This document shows, piece by piece, positions 1-7,764 of a stretch of DNA of 64,000 nt. Position 1 is the first letter of the stretch; every line of letters starts with the position of its first letter. The notes under the pieces are model-generated. The model was given only the letters and a program-made list of their open reading frames with translations. It was not told the origin of the DNA and searched no databases. The position numbers and the translations under genes are program-made. Source of the DNA: Mycobacterium sp. DL440. Its GTDB lineage: Bacteria > Actinomycetota > Actinomycetes > Mycobacteriales > Mycobacteriaceae. Where the stretch lies: contig NZ_CP050191.1 in NCBI RefSeq assembly GCF_011745145.1, positions 6,092,473 through 6,156,472 on the forward strand, given 5' to 3'.

Positions 1-7
1 CCGCAAC

Positions 8-1153
8 ATGACGACGCACTCAGATGCCGACGAAATTCGGTTGATCGAGGCCGGTTCGGTACCCACCAGATTCGCCCGCGGTTGGCATTGTGTGGGGCTG
101 ATCCGTGATTTCGGTGATGGAGAACCGCATCAGATCAACGCTTTCGGGCAGAAGCTGGTGGTGTTCCGCGGCGAGGACGGCGCCACCAACGTGCTTGACG
201 GGTACTGCCGGCATATGGGCGGCGATCTGTCGCAGGGCACGGTCAAGGGCAACGAGATCGCGTGTCCGTTCCATGACTGGCGTTGGGGTGGAGATGGCCG
301 GTGCAAGATGGTGCCGTACAGCAAGCGCACTCCGCGGTTGGCGCGTACTGCAGCGTGGCCCACGCTGGAACAGGACGGCATGCTGTTCGTCTGGAATGAC
401 CCCGAGCGCAAAGCGCCGCCGACGGACGTCACGATTCCTCGCATCGAGGGTGCCACCAGCGACGCCTGGACCGATTGGCACTGGTACACCACCGTGGTCA
501 ACACCAACTGTCGCGAGATCATCGACAACGTGGTCGACATGGCCCACTTCTTCTACATCCATGGATCACTTCCGACTCACTTCAAGAACATCTTCGAAGG
601 CCATGTCGCGACCCAGTACATGAAGAGCGCCGGTCGGCCCGACGTTGGAGATCCAGAGGGCGCCAAGCTGCTTGGCACGACGTCGCTCGCGTCGTACCAC
701 GGACCCTCATTCATGATTGACGATCTGACCTACCACTACCAGGAATTTGATCAGCGAACCGTGCTGATCAACTGCCACTATCCGATCGACGCCAATTCCT
801 TTGTGCTCCAGTACGGCATCGTGGTCGAGAAGAATGCCGCCATGCCCGAAGAACTTGCCATGGAGACCGCTATCGCGCTCGGCGACTTCGTCAAGATGGG
901 GTTCGAACAGGACGTCGAGATCTGGCGCAACAAGACCCGGATCGACAATCCGCTTCTGGTCGAGGAAGACGGGCCGGTGTATCAGCTGAGGCGTTGGTAT
1001 GAGCAGTTCTACGTCGATGTGGCTGAAGTCTCGCCGGACATGGTGGACCGCTTTGAGTTTGAGCTCGATACCACCCGACCGACCGAGGCGTGGATGAAGG
1101 AAGTGGAGGCCAATCTGGCTGCCCGCACCGCCGCACCCGGGCCGGTGGGATGA
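8..1153 (+). CDS. kshA: KshA-type 3-ketosteroid 9-alpha-hydroxylase, Rieske oxygenase component
   Basis: This 381-residue protein is the terminal oxygenase of a two-component Rieske monooxygenase expected to hydroxylate C-9 of 3-ketosteroids, with electrons from a KshB reductase (one lies at 28358-29461). The Rieske cluster ligands are C67/H69 and C86/H89 (CRH and CPFH). The mononuclear iron ligands are H180, H185 and D302 (DMAHFFYIH; FEQDVEIWRNK). Length and the C-terminal RRWYEQFYVDVAEV block match actinobacterial KshA. It overlaps the next gene by ATGA. A close paralogue is at 43811. The start lies 8 bases from the window edge, so upstream sequence cannot be judged. The family is clear, but steroid specificity among KshA paralogues varies and cannot be read here. 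Confidence 0.88.
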   Translation: MTTHSDADEIRLIEAGSVPTRFARGWHCVGLIRDFGDGEPHQINAFGQKLVVFRGEDGATNVLDGYCRHMGGDLSQGTVKGNEIACPFHDWRWGGDGRCKMVPYSKRTPRLARTAAWPTLEQDGMLFVWNDPERKAPPTDVTIPRIEGATSDAWTDWHWYTTVVNTNCREIIDNVVDMAHFFYIHGSLPTHFKNIFEGHVATQYMKSAGRPDVGDPEGAKLLGTTSLASYHGPSFMIDDLTYHYQEFDQRTVLINCHYPIDANSFVLQYGIVVEKNAAMPEELAMETAIALGDFVKMGFEQDVEIWRNKTRIDNPLLVEEDGPVYQLRRWYEQFYVDVAEVSPDMVDRFEFELDTTRPTEAWMKEVEANLAARTAAPGPVG

Positions 1154-1434
1154 CGATGACTGTCCGCCCGGACAATCGTCTCGACGACGCACCGATGGCG
1201 CCCGTGATGTGCGGGCGCTGCGGTGCCGGCGTGCAGGTACGCAAAAGCAGCTGGAACCAGACCAGCGTTCAATGGAACGGCACTGCGTTGAGTCGTTGCG
1301 AGGAGCGCTGTACAGCAGCCCAGTTGGCTGGGAACGGTGGACGCGGGTTGTTTCTCGCCTGCTCGGCCTTGGGCGAGTCCATCGTCGATGCGGTGGGTTC
1401 CGGAGCGCTCCGCGTGGTCGATGAGAAGTCGTGA
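1150..1434 (+). CDS. small Cys-rich protein translationally coupled to kshA
   Basis: This 94-residue soluble protein has five cysteines at 21, 24, 50, 54 and 71. The first pair forms CGRCG and the second CEERC, so CxxC plus CxxxC could hold zinc or an iron-sulfur cluster. A block RKSSWNQTSVQW lies between the pairs. I do not recognise a named family. The start ATG shares bases with the kshA stop (ATGA), so the two are probably made together. That suggests a partner of the oxygenase, such as an electron carrier or assembly factor, but this is inference from position only. Confidence 0.7.
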   Translation: MTMTVRPDNRLDDAPMAPVMCGRCGAGVQVRKSSWNQTSVQWNGTALSRCEERCTAAQLAGNGGRGLFLACSALGESIVDAVGSGALRVVDEKS

Positions 1435-1450
1435 CGTTCGGGAACCGTCA
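1432..1450. terminator. short hairpin between convergent genes
   Basis: TGACG and CGTCA form a five-base stem around a nine-base loop, starting in the stop codon of the small Cys-rich gene and ending two bases before the stop of the convergent TetR gene. It is short and has no T-run, so it is only a weak candidate for a bidirectional terminator. Confidence 0.3.
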
Positions 1451-1451
1451 A

Positions 1452-2078
1452 CTATTTCTTCAGGAGGCTGACGGTACGGGTGAGTCGTTCTGACAGTTCC
1501 GTAAGAGCGATGCGCCGCTGAGCGAATGCGGCGACATTGGACATCCAGACGTCAGAGAGCACTTCGGCAGCTCCGATTTCCCGCGGCGGCGATGTGGCGC
1601 CGCCGGCGGCCTCGATGAAGATCCGGACCGTCTGCCGGCGGACCAGGTCAGCCTGGGTCGCAGCGGTGCCGTCGGCGTACAGATAAGGGCGAATCATGGC
1701 CTCGGCAAACTGCGGTGAGGAGCAGAGCCTGCCGGTGAGCGCCAGGGAGACGTGCAGCAAACGCTGAAACGGATCTGTATCGCTTGTACCGCAACGATAC
1801 TCAGTCTCGAAATCCCACAGCCATTCATAGAAACATGCGAGCAGCAGGTCGTCCTTCGATGGGAAATATTGGTACACAGTGCTGGCCGACATGCCTGCCG
1901 TCGCGGCAACTGAACGGATCTGGCATGCATCGTAGCCCCGGAGGGCCAGTGACATCGCGGCGCGGACGATCCGCTCACGACGGGCCATTCGGCCGGCTGT
2001 GAGTTCTGCTGTTCCCAAGCATGATTCGTGAGCCAAGAGGTGAAACGTCTTCTCCGCTTTCAACTCAGATGCTCTCAC
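1452..2078 (-). CDS. TetR-family regulator, KstR-like
   Basis: This is a 208-residue regulator with an N-terminal TetR helix-turn-helix at about residues 33-80 (RERIVRAAMSLALRGYDAC, then SASTVYQYFPSKDDLL). The C-terminal half (PFQRLLHVSLALTGRL, AEAMIRPYLYADGTAATQ, VLSDVWMSNVAAFAQRR) closely follows the ligand domain of KstR, the cholesterol-regulon repressor, as I remember it. It is convergent with the kshA pair. The GTG at 2078 gives about 30 residues before the HTH; an ATG at 1988 would begin directly at MARRERIV and is possible. A KstR-type role in sensing a steroid CoA ester is inferred from similarity. Confidence 0.8.
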   Translation of the reverse strand: MRASELKAEKTFHLLAHESCLGTAELTAGRMARRERIVRAAMSLALRGYDACQIRSVAATAGMSASTVYQYFPSKDDLLLACFYEWLWDFETEYRCGTSDTDPFQRLLHVSLALTGRLCSSPQFAEAMIRPYLYADGTAATQADLVRRQTVRIFIEAAGGATSPPREIGAAEVLSDVWMSNVAAFAQRRIALTELSERLTRTVSLLKK

Positions 2079-2179
2079 GGTGGCAACACTAGGTTCGGCT
2101 CAGGCGATTGACCACCCGTGCTCTCGCTCACCGGGCAGTCGAAACCGGATTTCATCGGCGACATATGTTGCACTGCAAA

Positions 2180-2219
2180 GTGTCCCAGCCGCCGAGCCAT
2201 GGCGCAACGACTGGGGCAC
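2180..2219 (-). terminator. hairpin downstream of the 2231-3160 gene
   Basis: Nine-base arms GTGTCCCAG and CTGGGGCAC pair with a single G-T wobble across a 22-base loop. The hairpin lies 11 bases past the stop of the minus-strand gene and before the TetR gene that follows in the same direction. No T-run is visible. Confidence 0.35.
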
Positions 2220-2230
2220 CACGGTGTGTC

Positions 2231-3160
2231 CTAAGTGGACGACACTGGCATGATCGGAATCTTCTTCATTGCGCTGGCGCGGGGGTCTGGCGCGGCAGCC
2301 GCGGCTGCGTGGTTCTCTTCTCCTCTCGTGTAGGTCCAGACGCAGAAAGGCTCGCCTTCGGCGAACTTGAAGTCTTTGGGTGGAAGGTTGATGGCGAGAT
2401 TGCAGCCTGGGAAGAATGGGGCTGAGATACGTTGCTCGAAGGTGCAATTCATCCATGCCCGCGCCGGAGGGTAGAGCCCCTCATCTGTGTACTTCTGGAG
2501 CACCTCGCACCGACGCATGTTCAGGACGACGTGATCGGGGTTGTAGACGATGTACTCGCCGCCGTAGCCCAAAGTTCCGTCGATGCTCAGTACCGCCAGC
2601 TTGAGGAAGTCGACGACGTGCACAGGCTCGATCTTGAAGACCTTCGCAAGTTTCGGGTACTGGTAGTCGATGATGAGTTGGTACATGTCGGGCAGGCCGA
2701 GCCAGACGTCTTCCTCAGGGATGATCTTCGTCCACTGGTCGATGAAGTAGTTGTGGCCCTTGAGGTATTGGTCCCAGTAGGTCTTGATCAATCGGATCAA
2801 CGCCGGCTTTGTCAGGTCTTCGGTCTGAACGTCGAAGGGGATGGCCTGGTACTGGGCGTTCTTCCAGTCCCAGCCCGGAGGGGCGATGAAGCGTCCCATC
2901 GGCATCACCTGGCGCATTCCTGCCCGGGATACCTCGGCGGCCACGTCCATGGCGGCATTGATGCCGACCTTCTCTGAGTAAATCTTGACGTGTGCGTAGG
3001 GCATGAAGTTCAGGACGTCTTCGAACACCCGGGCCAGGCCGAGAAGAAAGTCGCGCGAGAAGTCTTGGATATTTCCGACCTTGCCCATGAAGTCGTGGGT
3101 GTAGTCGTCGTAGTTGAGTTCCTCGCCCTCAGCGGTGAGTTCGTCGGTTTCGATTGTCAC
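2231..3160 (-). CDS. conserved protein of unknown function, steroid-cluster associated
   Basis: A 309-residue soluble protein that I cannot assign with confidence. It opens with an acidic stretch, then HDFMGKVGNIQDFSRDFL, a helical middle (LIKTYWDQYLKGHNYFIDQW) and an alpha/beta-looking C-terminal part with MRRCEVLQKY, ARAWMNCTFEQR and FFPGCNLAINLPP. The paired cysteines and the final FCVWTYTRGEE resemble domains annotated as thiazoline-carboxylate hydrolase-like, which is only a weak impression. I place the start at GTG 3160 because AGGAGG sits five bases upstream. A TTG at 3226 would extend the frame through a 33-bp palindrome that looks like an operator. The gene is divergent from a TetR regulator at 3360, its probable controller. 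Confidence 0.72.
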   Translation of the reverse strand: MTIETDELTAEGEELNYDDYTHDFMGKVGNIQDFSRDFLLGLARVFEDVLNFMPYAHVKIYSEKVGINAAMDVAAEVSRAGMRQVMPMGRFIAPPGWDWKNAQYQAIPFDVQTEDLTKPALIRLIKTYWDQYLKGHNYFIDQWTKIIPEEDVWLGLPDMYQLIIDYQYPKLAKVFKIEPVHVVDFLKLAVLSIDGTLGYGGEYIVYNPDHVVLNMRRCEVLQKYTDEGLYPPARAWMNCTFEQRISAPFFPGCNLAINLPPKDFKFAEGEPFCVWTYTRGEENHAAAAAAPDPRASAMKKIPIMPVSST

Positions 3161-3165
3161 GGGTT

Positions 3166-3171
3166 CCTCCT
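3166..3171 (-). promoter_or_regulatory. ribosome binding site that sets the start at 3160
   Basis: The minus strand reads AGGAGG, five bases before GTG at 3160. This is a full-strength Shine-Dalgarno and favours this start over the TTG at 3226. Confidence 0.7.
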
Positions 3172-3192
3172 CGGTGGCTACGACCTGTTTGG

Positions 3193-3225
3193 TGTCAGAA
3201 TCTGCCCATGTGGCAGAATCTGACA
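3193..3225. promoter_or_regulatory. 33-bp near-perfect palindromic operator
   Basis: The arms TGTCAGAATCTGCC and GGCAGAATCTGACA are inverted with one mismatch around a five-base centre. Each arm contains CAGAATCTG, itself almost palindromic, so the same nine bases also recur as a direct repeat 18 bases apart (3196 and 3214). The site is in the intergenic region between two divergent genes, 33 bases upstream of GTG 3160 and about 135 bases before the TetR start. A TetR-type dimer pair is the natural reader; this is inference. Confidence 0.7.
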
Positions 3226-3266
3226 AGTCGAAGCTAATGGCGGACGCCCAAGGGGTGCTGGCCGAT

Positions 3267-3281
3267 TCCCGGTCATCGGGA
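3267..3281. promoter_or_regulatory. inverted repeat TCCCG-N5-CGGGA
   Basis: A perfect 5-5-5 inverted repeat lies in the same divergent intergenic region, nearer the TetR gene. It could be a second operator half or a short hairpin in the TetR leader. No other support. Confidence 0.3.
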
Positions 3282-3359
3282 GGTGCGTCGAGCTGTGAGA
3301 CCTAGCGGGCGCTCACCGCCGATATGATCGATTGTGCTGTTAAGGAGGGGGAATCGCAG

Positions 3360-3977
3360 ATGGAGAAGGTCAGCAAGCCGGTGACGCTGACCGAGCGGCG
3401 CGCCGAGGAGCTTCGATTGGATATCGCGCTGGCCGCGCGTGATCTCTTCCTCGAGGAAGGTTCGACCTCGGTTACCGTGGATCGAATCTGTTCCGCGGCG
3501 GGCATCGCTCCCCGCACGTTTCACCGGCACTTTCCGGTGAAGGAGGATGTGGTCCTGCCGTTGTTCCGCCGTTTCGGCACCCTGAGCGTCGACATGCTCG
3601 CCCACGCTGCTCCGGAACGCAATGCGGTCGAGGCGTTGGTCGAGGCGTTCAGCACCGAAGTCCCCAAGCGGGGGACGGTCGAATTTGACCGCACGTTCAT
3701 GGCATTGGTGCTCAACAACCCCCAGTACCGGCTGCGCTGGTTGGACTGGGGGCAGGACCTCATCGGCCCGATTACCGAGTTCTTCGCTGCCCGGTTTGAC
3801 CTCGGTAACGACCCGAGTACGCGAGAATTACCAGCACAGTTGGTAATTCAAGTATGCAGACACGCATATGTGCGCTGGGTCGCGGACGGCAACTTCGCCG
3901 GTCTGCGAGCCGCGTTGCAGGTTGGTATGCAAATGGTTGTTGCGGGGGCACTGCCGATTCTGTCCAAACAGGGCTGA
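3360..3977 (+). CDS. TetR-family regulator
   Basis: A 205-residue regulator with an N-terminal TetR HTH at about residues 15-60 (TLTERRAEELRLDIALAARD; APRTFHRHFPVKEDVVLPLF) and a helical ligand domain containing NNPQYRLRWLDW. The ATG at 3360 has AAGGAGGGGG eight bases upstream; an in-frame ATG at 3324 lies before that site and is unlikely. It is divergent from the unknown gene at 2231-3160 with the large palindrome between them, so it probably represses that gene and itself. It is a clear paralogue of the TetR at 42512-43129, sharing LTERRAEELRL and HFPVKED. Confidence 0.88.
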   Translation: MEKVSKPVTLTERRAEELRLDIALAARDLFLEEGSTSVTVDRICSAAGIAPRTFHRHFPVKEDVVLPLFRRFGTLSVDMLAHAAPERNAVEALVEAFSTEVPKRGTVEFDRTFMALVLNNPQYRLRWLDWGQDLIGPITEFFAARFDLGNDPSTRELPAQLVIQVCRHAYVRWVADGNFAGLRAALQVGMQMVVAGALPILSKQG

Positions 3978-4004
3978 CCCACGGTTTATGTGGACGGAAA
4001 TCGG

Positions 4005-4448
4005 TTAACTACCAAAGATTTCCAACGGACCCACATACGCACGGTTGGCCTTGATGCGTTCGGTGATACGCCAACGACCATCGCCGTCTCGCCGCCAGGT
4101 GTCGTGGTAGTCGCCCAATGTGTAGAAGCGCGTCGACGGATCGGCGGCAGAGTTCAGGTGGACGTCGCGGATGTAGGCCTTGCTGGCTGCGGTGTTGCCG
4201 GCAACATCGATGACGATGTTGCCGATGAGATGCTGAGTGGGGCCACAGCTGTCGAGGAATCCGCGAATCATGGTGATGATCGCAGTGCTTCCTGCGAGGC
4301 GCCCGGTTCCGAAGTCGCCTTCGGCGTCATCAGCGAGGATCTCGGCCATCGTGGCCCAGTCACGATCGTCCATGGCGCGGGCGAAGAGGTTTAGGGCCCG
4401 TTCTATGTCGCGCTCATCGCATAACCCTTGCAGGCGGTCGGGATCCAT
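4005..4448 (-). CDS. SnoaL-like / NTF2-fold protein
   Basis: A 147-residue protein of the SnoaL-like (NTF2) fold: the N-terminal helix pair DERDIERALNLFARAMDDRD, then DDAEGDFGTGRLAG and a C-terminal sheet ending GRWRITERIKANRAYVG. Members bind hydrophobic ligands and include delta-5-3-ketosteroid isomerase and many small hydratases or dehydratases; the actual reaction cannot be read here. The start has AAGGAA nine bases upstream. It follows the SDR at 4469 by 20 bases in the same direction and is probably the last gene of a three-gene unit starting at 6346. Confidence 0.75.
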   Translation of the reverse strand: MDPDRLQGLCDERDIERALNLFARAMDDRDWATMAEILADDAEGDFGTGRLAGSTAIITMIRGFLDSCGPTQHLIGNIVIDVAGNTAASKAYIRDVHLNSAADPSTRFYTLGDYHDTWRRDGDGRWRITERIKANRAYVGPLEIFGS

Positions 4449-4468
4449 GCACGTCTTCCTTTCGCCGC

Positions 4469-5251
4469 TCAGGCGTGCGCACCGCCATCGACACGGATCT
4501 CGGTGCCGGTGATGAACGCGCCGTCATCGGAGGCGACCATGGCAATGACCGATGCTACTGCGCCCGGGTCCCCGAGGATTTCGCTTTCGGTACCGTGCAG
4601 CAACGGGGTCTGCTTAGCCCACAGTCCGAGGTCGTATCCCTCCGGCATCTTGTCAAGAGTGCTGTTGGCCAGAGCCGTTGACACCCCGCCGGGCTGGATG
4701 TTGACCGCACGCAGACCTTGCTTCGAGTACTCCAGTGCCAGTGAGTGAGTGAAGCTGAGTATGCCGCCCTTACTCGCTGCATATGCCGCCATGTAGGGGT
4801 GTGCGAACGTCGCGGCGGTGGACGTGAAGTTCACGACGACGCCTCGTCCCGATTCCAGCAGAGCCGGCAGCGCCTGTCGGGTCATCAGAAAGGTGCCGGT
4901 GAGATTGACCGCCAGGGTGCGGTTCCAGTCATCAAGCGTGGTCTCGTGGGTATGCGAACACGATTGCATAGCAGCCACATTGACCAGTACCTCCAGGCCG
5001 CCCAACTTGGCCACCGCCTCGTCCACTCCCGCGATGACGTCGTCTTCGCGGGAGATGTCGAGCACGGCGGTGGTGAGTCGCTTGGCGGTACCGGCGACTT
5101 CAGCAGCAGCGGCCGTCGCGGCCAGGCCGTCGGCAGAGATGTCGTAGGCCACCACCGTCGCACCCTCATCGAGCAGGCGCGCCACCGTGGCCGCGCCGAT
5201 ACCCGACCCGGCGCCGGTGACGATCACACGACGATCTGAGAAACGGTTCAT
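4469..5251 (-). CDS. short-chain dehydrogenase/reductase (SDR)
   Basis: A 260-residue classical SDR. The Rossmann motif TGAGSGIG is at residues 12-19, the catalytic triad is S144, Y157 and K161 (YAASK), and the C-terminus ends GTEIRVDGGAHA. The usual NNAG is NVAAM at 91-95, a mild variant. It should oxidise or reduce a hydroxyl/ketone with NAD(P); a steroid substrate is suggested by its neighbours only. It lies between the possible Fe(II) oxygenase (18-base gap) and the SnoaL-like gene. Confidence 0.82.
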   Translation of the reverse strand: MNRFSDRRVIVTGAGSGIGAATVARLLDEGATVVAYDISADGLAATAAAAEVAGTAKRLTTAVLDISREDDVIAGVDEAVAKLGGLEVLVNVAAMQSCSHTHETTLDDWNRTLAVNLTGTFLMTRQALPALLESGRGVVVNFTSTAATFAHPYMAAYAASKGGILSFTHSLALEYSKQGLRAVNIQPGGVSTALANSTLDKMPEGYDLGLWAKQTPLLHGTESEILGDPGAVASVIAMVASDDGAFITGTEIRVDGGAHA

Positions 5252-5269
5252 CAGCTACCCCCTTCGAGA

Positions 5270-6346
5270 TCAGGCGAGTTGGAATGCAGAGATCGGAGCC
5301 TCGTCCGGATAGCTGCTGGGACCTCCGAGGTCGTAGCCGGCGTTCAGTGCCCCGATGAACTGTGGATCGTGCAGCGGTTCGCCGGGCACGTCGAGCTTGA
5401 TGCCCTTGCTCTTGAGATCGTCGACCATCATGCCGATCGCCCGTTCGATCGTGATGTCGTCGGAGCCGTCCATGTTCTTCTTGAGTTCCTCGTAGTCGGA
5501 GAACACCTCGGCCGACCAGTGGACGAGGAACCGCAACTCGTCGGTGTGATGGCGGGCGATGACATCTTCACCGTTCTTCAACAGCCACTGGTTGCGATCT
5601 GCCGGGTCGCCGGTGAACACGGTGTCGAATGCCAGTCCGGCTGGAACCTGTTGATCCAGTGGGCCGTTGGCCTCTCCGCGGTGAACCATCATCTCGTTCT
5701 GGACGACGACTGCGCGGTTGTCGATTGGGGGTAGCACCCGCGCGGGCGGCTTGAGCGGGCCGTTGGGCCAGTAGGTGAAGCCGGAGCCCTCATCCAGGGA
5801 GAACCAGGTGATCACCTGGGCCATCTTGATCAGGTAATCGGTGAACAGGCCGGACTTGCCCATCACGCTGCACAACCAGGTGGGCGCATTCTCGTGGCGC
5901 ACACCGCGGAAGCTGGGGGAGTCCAAGTGGCCGGGATCGCGGTTGGCGCACGGACCGTTGATGTTGAACAGCATCATCTCGGGCTTGGCGTACTCGGCAT
6001 TCCAGTAGCCCTTGGCGTGCTCGATGAAGGCGGCGTTGTAGAAGCAGTCATGCAGTTCGGGATAGAGCACGGTGCCGTAGTTGGCGAGGAACCCTCGGAA
6101 CGTCGGCGTGAGGAACAGGTCAAGAGACGGTGTGAAACCCTCCGGGAAGGCACCGCTCATGGTGGCCATCAACTCGTCCGCCGAGGCGAAGTGCTGAGCG
6201 ATGATGAGCTTCCATGGCCCCTGGGTGTGTGCGACGTCGAGAAGTCTCTGCTTTTGGTCGTCGGTGTATACGTCCGTGATCTCCCGCGGAGGCGCGGCGG
6301 GGCGCAGGATGTCGGACAGCTCGAGGCGCCGTTCATCGGTCAGCAT
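5270..6346 (-). CDS. possible Fe(II)/2-oxoglutarate-type dioxygenase
   Basis: A 358-residue soluble protein. H140-x-D142 (DPGHLDS) and a later H222-R223 (MVHRGEANG) could form the HxD...H facial triad of Fe(II)/2-oxoglutarate oxygenases; the length and the DNRAVVVQNEMMVHRGE strand before the distal His fit that fold. I see no further diagnostic motif, so the function is tentative. TAGGAG sits seven bases before the ATG. It leads a unit with the SDR and the SnoaL-like gene. An inverted repeat at 6375-6405 in its upstream region may be an operator. Confidence 0.6.
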   Translation of the reverse strand: MLTDERRLELSDILRPAAPPREITDVYTDDQKQRLLDVAHTQGPWKLIIAQHFASADELMATMSGAFPEGFTPSLDLFLTPTFRGFLANYGTVLYPELHDCFYNAAFIEHAKGYWNAEYAKPEMMLFNINGPCANRDPGHLDSPSFRGVRHENAPTWLCSVMGKSGLFTDYLIKMAQVITWFSLDEGSGFTYWPNGPLKPPARVLPPIDNRAVVVQNEMMVHRGEANGPLDQQVPAGLAFDTVFTGDPADRNQWLLKNGEDVIARHHTDELRFLVHWSAEVFSDYEELKKNMDGSDDITIERAIGMMVDDLKSKGIKLDVPGEPLHDPQFIGALNAGYDLGGPSSYPDEAPISAFQLA

Positions 6347-6374
6347 TGTCGTCTCCTAAAAGGCATTCCATGAT

Positions 6375-6405
6375 CTCGCTGGTGCGAGTCTGGTGGCACC
6401 GCGAG
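6375..6405. promoter_or_regulatory. inverted repeat upstream of the 5270-6346 gene
   Basis: CTCGCTGGTGC and GCACCGCGAG form inverted arms with one unpaired base around a ten-base centre, about 30 bases upstream of the start codon. It may be an operator for the TetR-type regulator whose remnant lies next door; this is inference. Confidence 0.35.
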
Positions 6406-6478
6406 ACATCGAAAGTGACGGTGACCGCTGATCGGGAGACCAATTCAAGGCGCCACCAGCAAACGCCGGCGCCTGCAG

Positions 6479-6667
6479 TTACTCGGAGCCTGTTGCTGGG
6501 CTGCGGGGAACCGTCGTTGCGCGGCACACCAGCGTCACAAGCGAGTCGATCTCCTCCCGGGTCAGTGCTCGTCCGTCGAACAGAAAGACGGACACGGCCG
6601 GCGCTAGCATCATCTGGAGCACGATGGCCGGATCCACATCAGGACTACCTCGCGGTCGGCGTCGCAC
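6479..6667 (-). pseudogene. C-terminal remnant of a TetR-family regulator
   Basis: An open stretch of about 62 codons ends PAIVLQMMLAPAVSVFLFDG then REEIDSLVTLVCRA, which reads like the last two helices of a TetR regulator. No HTH precedes it; going upstream the frame is lost and the 3' end of the esterase at 6822 begins. It lies in the only gap over 300 bases (6347-6821). The rest of that gap holds the inverted repeat at 6375-6405 and the hairpin at 6720-6737; I see nothing else in it. The assignment rests on the resemblance of a short tail. Confidence 0.45.
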
Positions 6668-6719
6668 TCGACCGGAAGCGACAACGCACGGACGAGCGCG
6701 TGAGGTACTCGGTATCTAG

Positions 6720-6737
6720 CCCGACCTTACGGTCGGG
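6720..6737. terminator. hairpin downstream of the nine-gene minus-strand operon
   Basis: A perfect seven-base stem CCCGACC/GGTCGGG with a TTAC loop lies 84 bases past the stop of the esterase gene. No T-run follows, so it may instead be a TetR-type operator left over from the decayed regulator beside it. Confidence 0.42.
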
Positions 6738-6821
6738 AACCCTCGAGACGACAGGAACTCTCGGTGCCACTACGGCTGGGCGGACGCTGACAGTCAGATA
6801 GGGACCAGACGGGGTCACCGC

Positions 6822-7763
6822 TCAAAACTGAATTGGGTGTGCAAACTTGGCCTGCAGCAAAGCACCTACTTCGGCCAAGGCCAACCGCCCGCGCGCGGTG
6901 GCGTCGGAGCGCATCAGAAAGCCGTGGTACATACCGGGATACCGGGTCACGGTGGTTTGCACACCCGCGTCTCGCAGACGACCGGCATAGCGCTCGCCCC
7001 AATCCCGGATCGGGTCGCACTCCCCGGTGACGACGATCGCCGCCGGAAGGCGGCTCAGGTCGGTCGCATACGCCGGAACCTGATACGTGTTGTGCGGCGA
7101 TCCGCTGCTGCCGTCCACCAATTCGTGCATGTAGACGATGTCTTCGTGGCGCAGCAGCGGTGCATCGGGCATGGCGACGATCGACGCGGCGCCCATGTCC
7201 CGATCCAGGCCGGGGTAGAGCAGCACCTGGGCGCAAATCGATGGACCGGCCCGGTCGCGGGCCGCCAATGCCACTGCGGCAGCCAGTGATCCGCCGGCAC
7301 TGTCGCCGACAACCGCCAGGCGGTCGGCGTCGAGGTCGAGGTGGCCGGCGTGGCCGGCAATCCATTCAGTGGCCGCGTAGGCATCATCGAACTGTGCCGG
7401 TGGCGGCGATTCCGGTGCCAGCCGGTAGTCGACAGCCGCGACAGCGGCGCCGCTGGCGCATGCCAGTTCACGTGCGAGGGGCTCGAACGAGTGGTTGGAG
7501 CCCATCACCAGCCCACCGCCGTGCAGGTACACGAGCACGGGCGGACGAATCTCAGCCGTGGGTCGATACAGCCGCACCGGAATCGGTCCGGCCGGACCCG
7601 GCACCGTCACGTCGTCGATGCCGGCCATGGGCGGCATATCGGGCCGCGGTGCGGCCTCGATACCGGCGCGTACGGCCGCCAGGCCCCGGTCTCCCATGGG
7701 CGTCATCTCACCGAATGATGCCACCCGTGCGGCGGCGTCGGGATCGAGTGGTGGATAGACCAT
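6822..7763 (-). CDS. alpha/beta hydrolase, hormone-sensitive-lipase (HSL) family esterase
   Basis: A 313-residue cytoplasmic esterase. The oxyanion motif HGGG is at residues 81-84, the nucleophile is S155 in GDSAGG, and the acid and base are expected in GECDPIRDWG and MYHGFL near the C-terminus. DYRLAPE is also present. It is the last gene of the minus-strand operon, one base after the SDR stop. Beside Baeyer-Villiger enzymes, such esterases can open the lactone or ester product; the substrate here is unproven. The esterase at 22737 is a paralogue with the same motif spacing. Confidence 0.85.
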   Translation of the reverse strand: MVYPPLDPDAAARVASFGEMTPMGDRGLAAVRAGIEAAPRPDMPPMAGIDDVTVPGPAGPIPVRLYRPTAEIRPPVLVYLHGGGLVMGSNHSFEPLARELACASGAAVAAVDYRLAPESPPPAQFDDAYAATEWIAGHAGHLDLDADRLAVVGDSAGGSLAAAVALAARDRAGPSICAQVLLYPGLDRDMGAASIVAMPDAPLLRHEDIVYMHELVDGSSGSPHNTYQVPAYATDLSRLPAAIVVTGECDPIRDWGERYAGRLRDAGVQTTVTRYPGMYHGFLMRSDATARGRLALAEVGALLQAKFAHPIQF

Positions 7764-7764
7764 T

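Noticed and set aside
3161..3226. N-terminal extension of the 2231-3160 protein from TTG 3226
   Set aside because: It would translate the 33-bp palindrome and ignores the AGGAGG placed five bases before GTG 3160.
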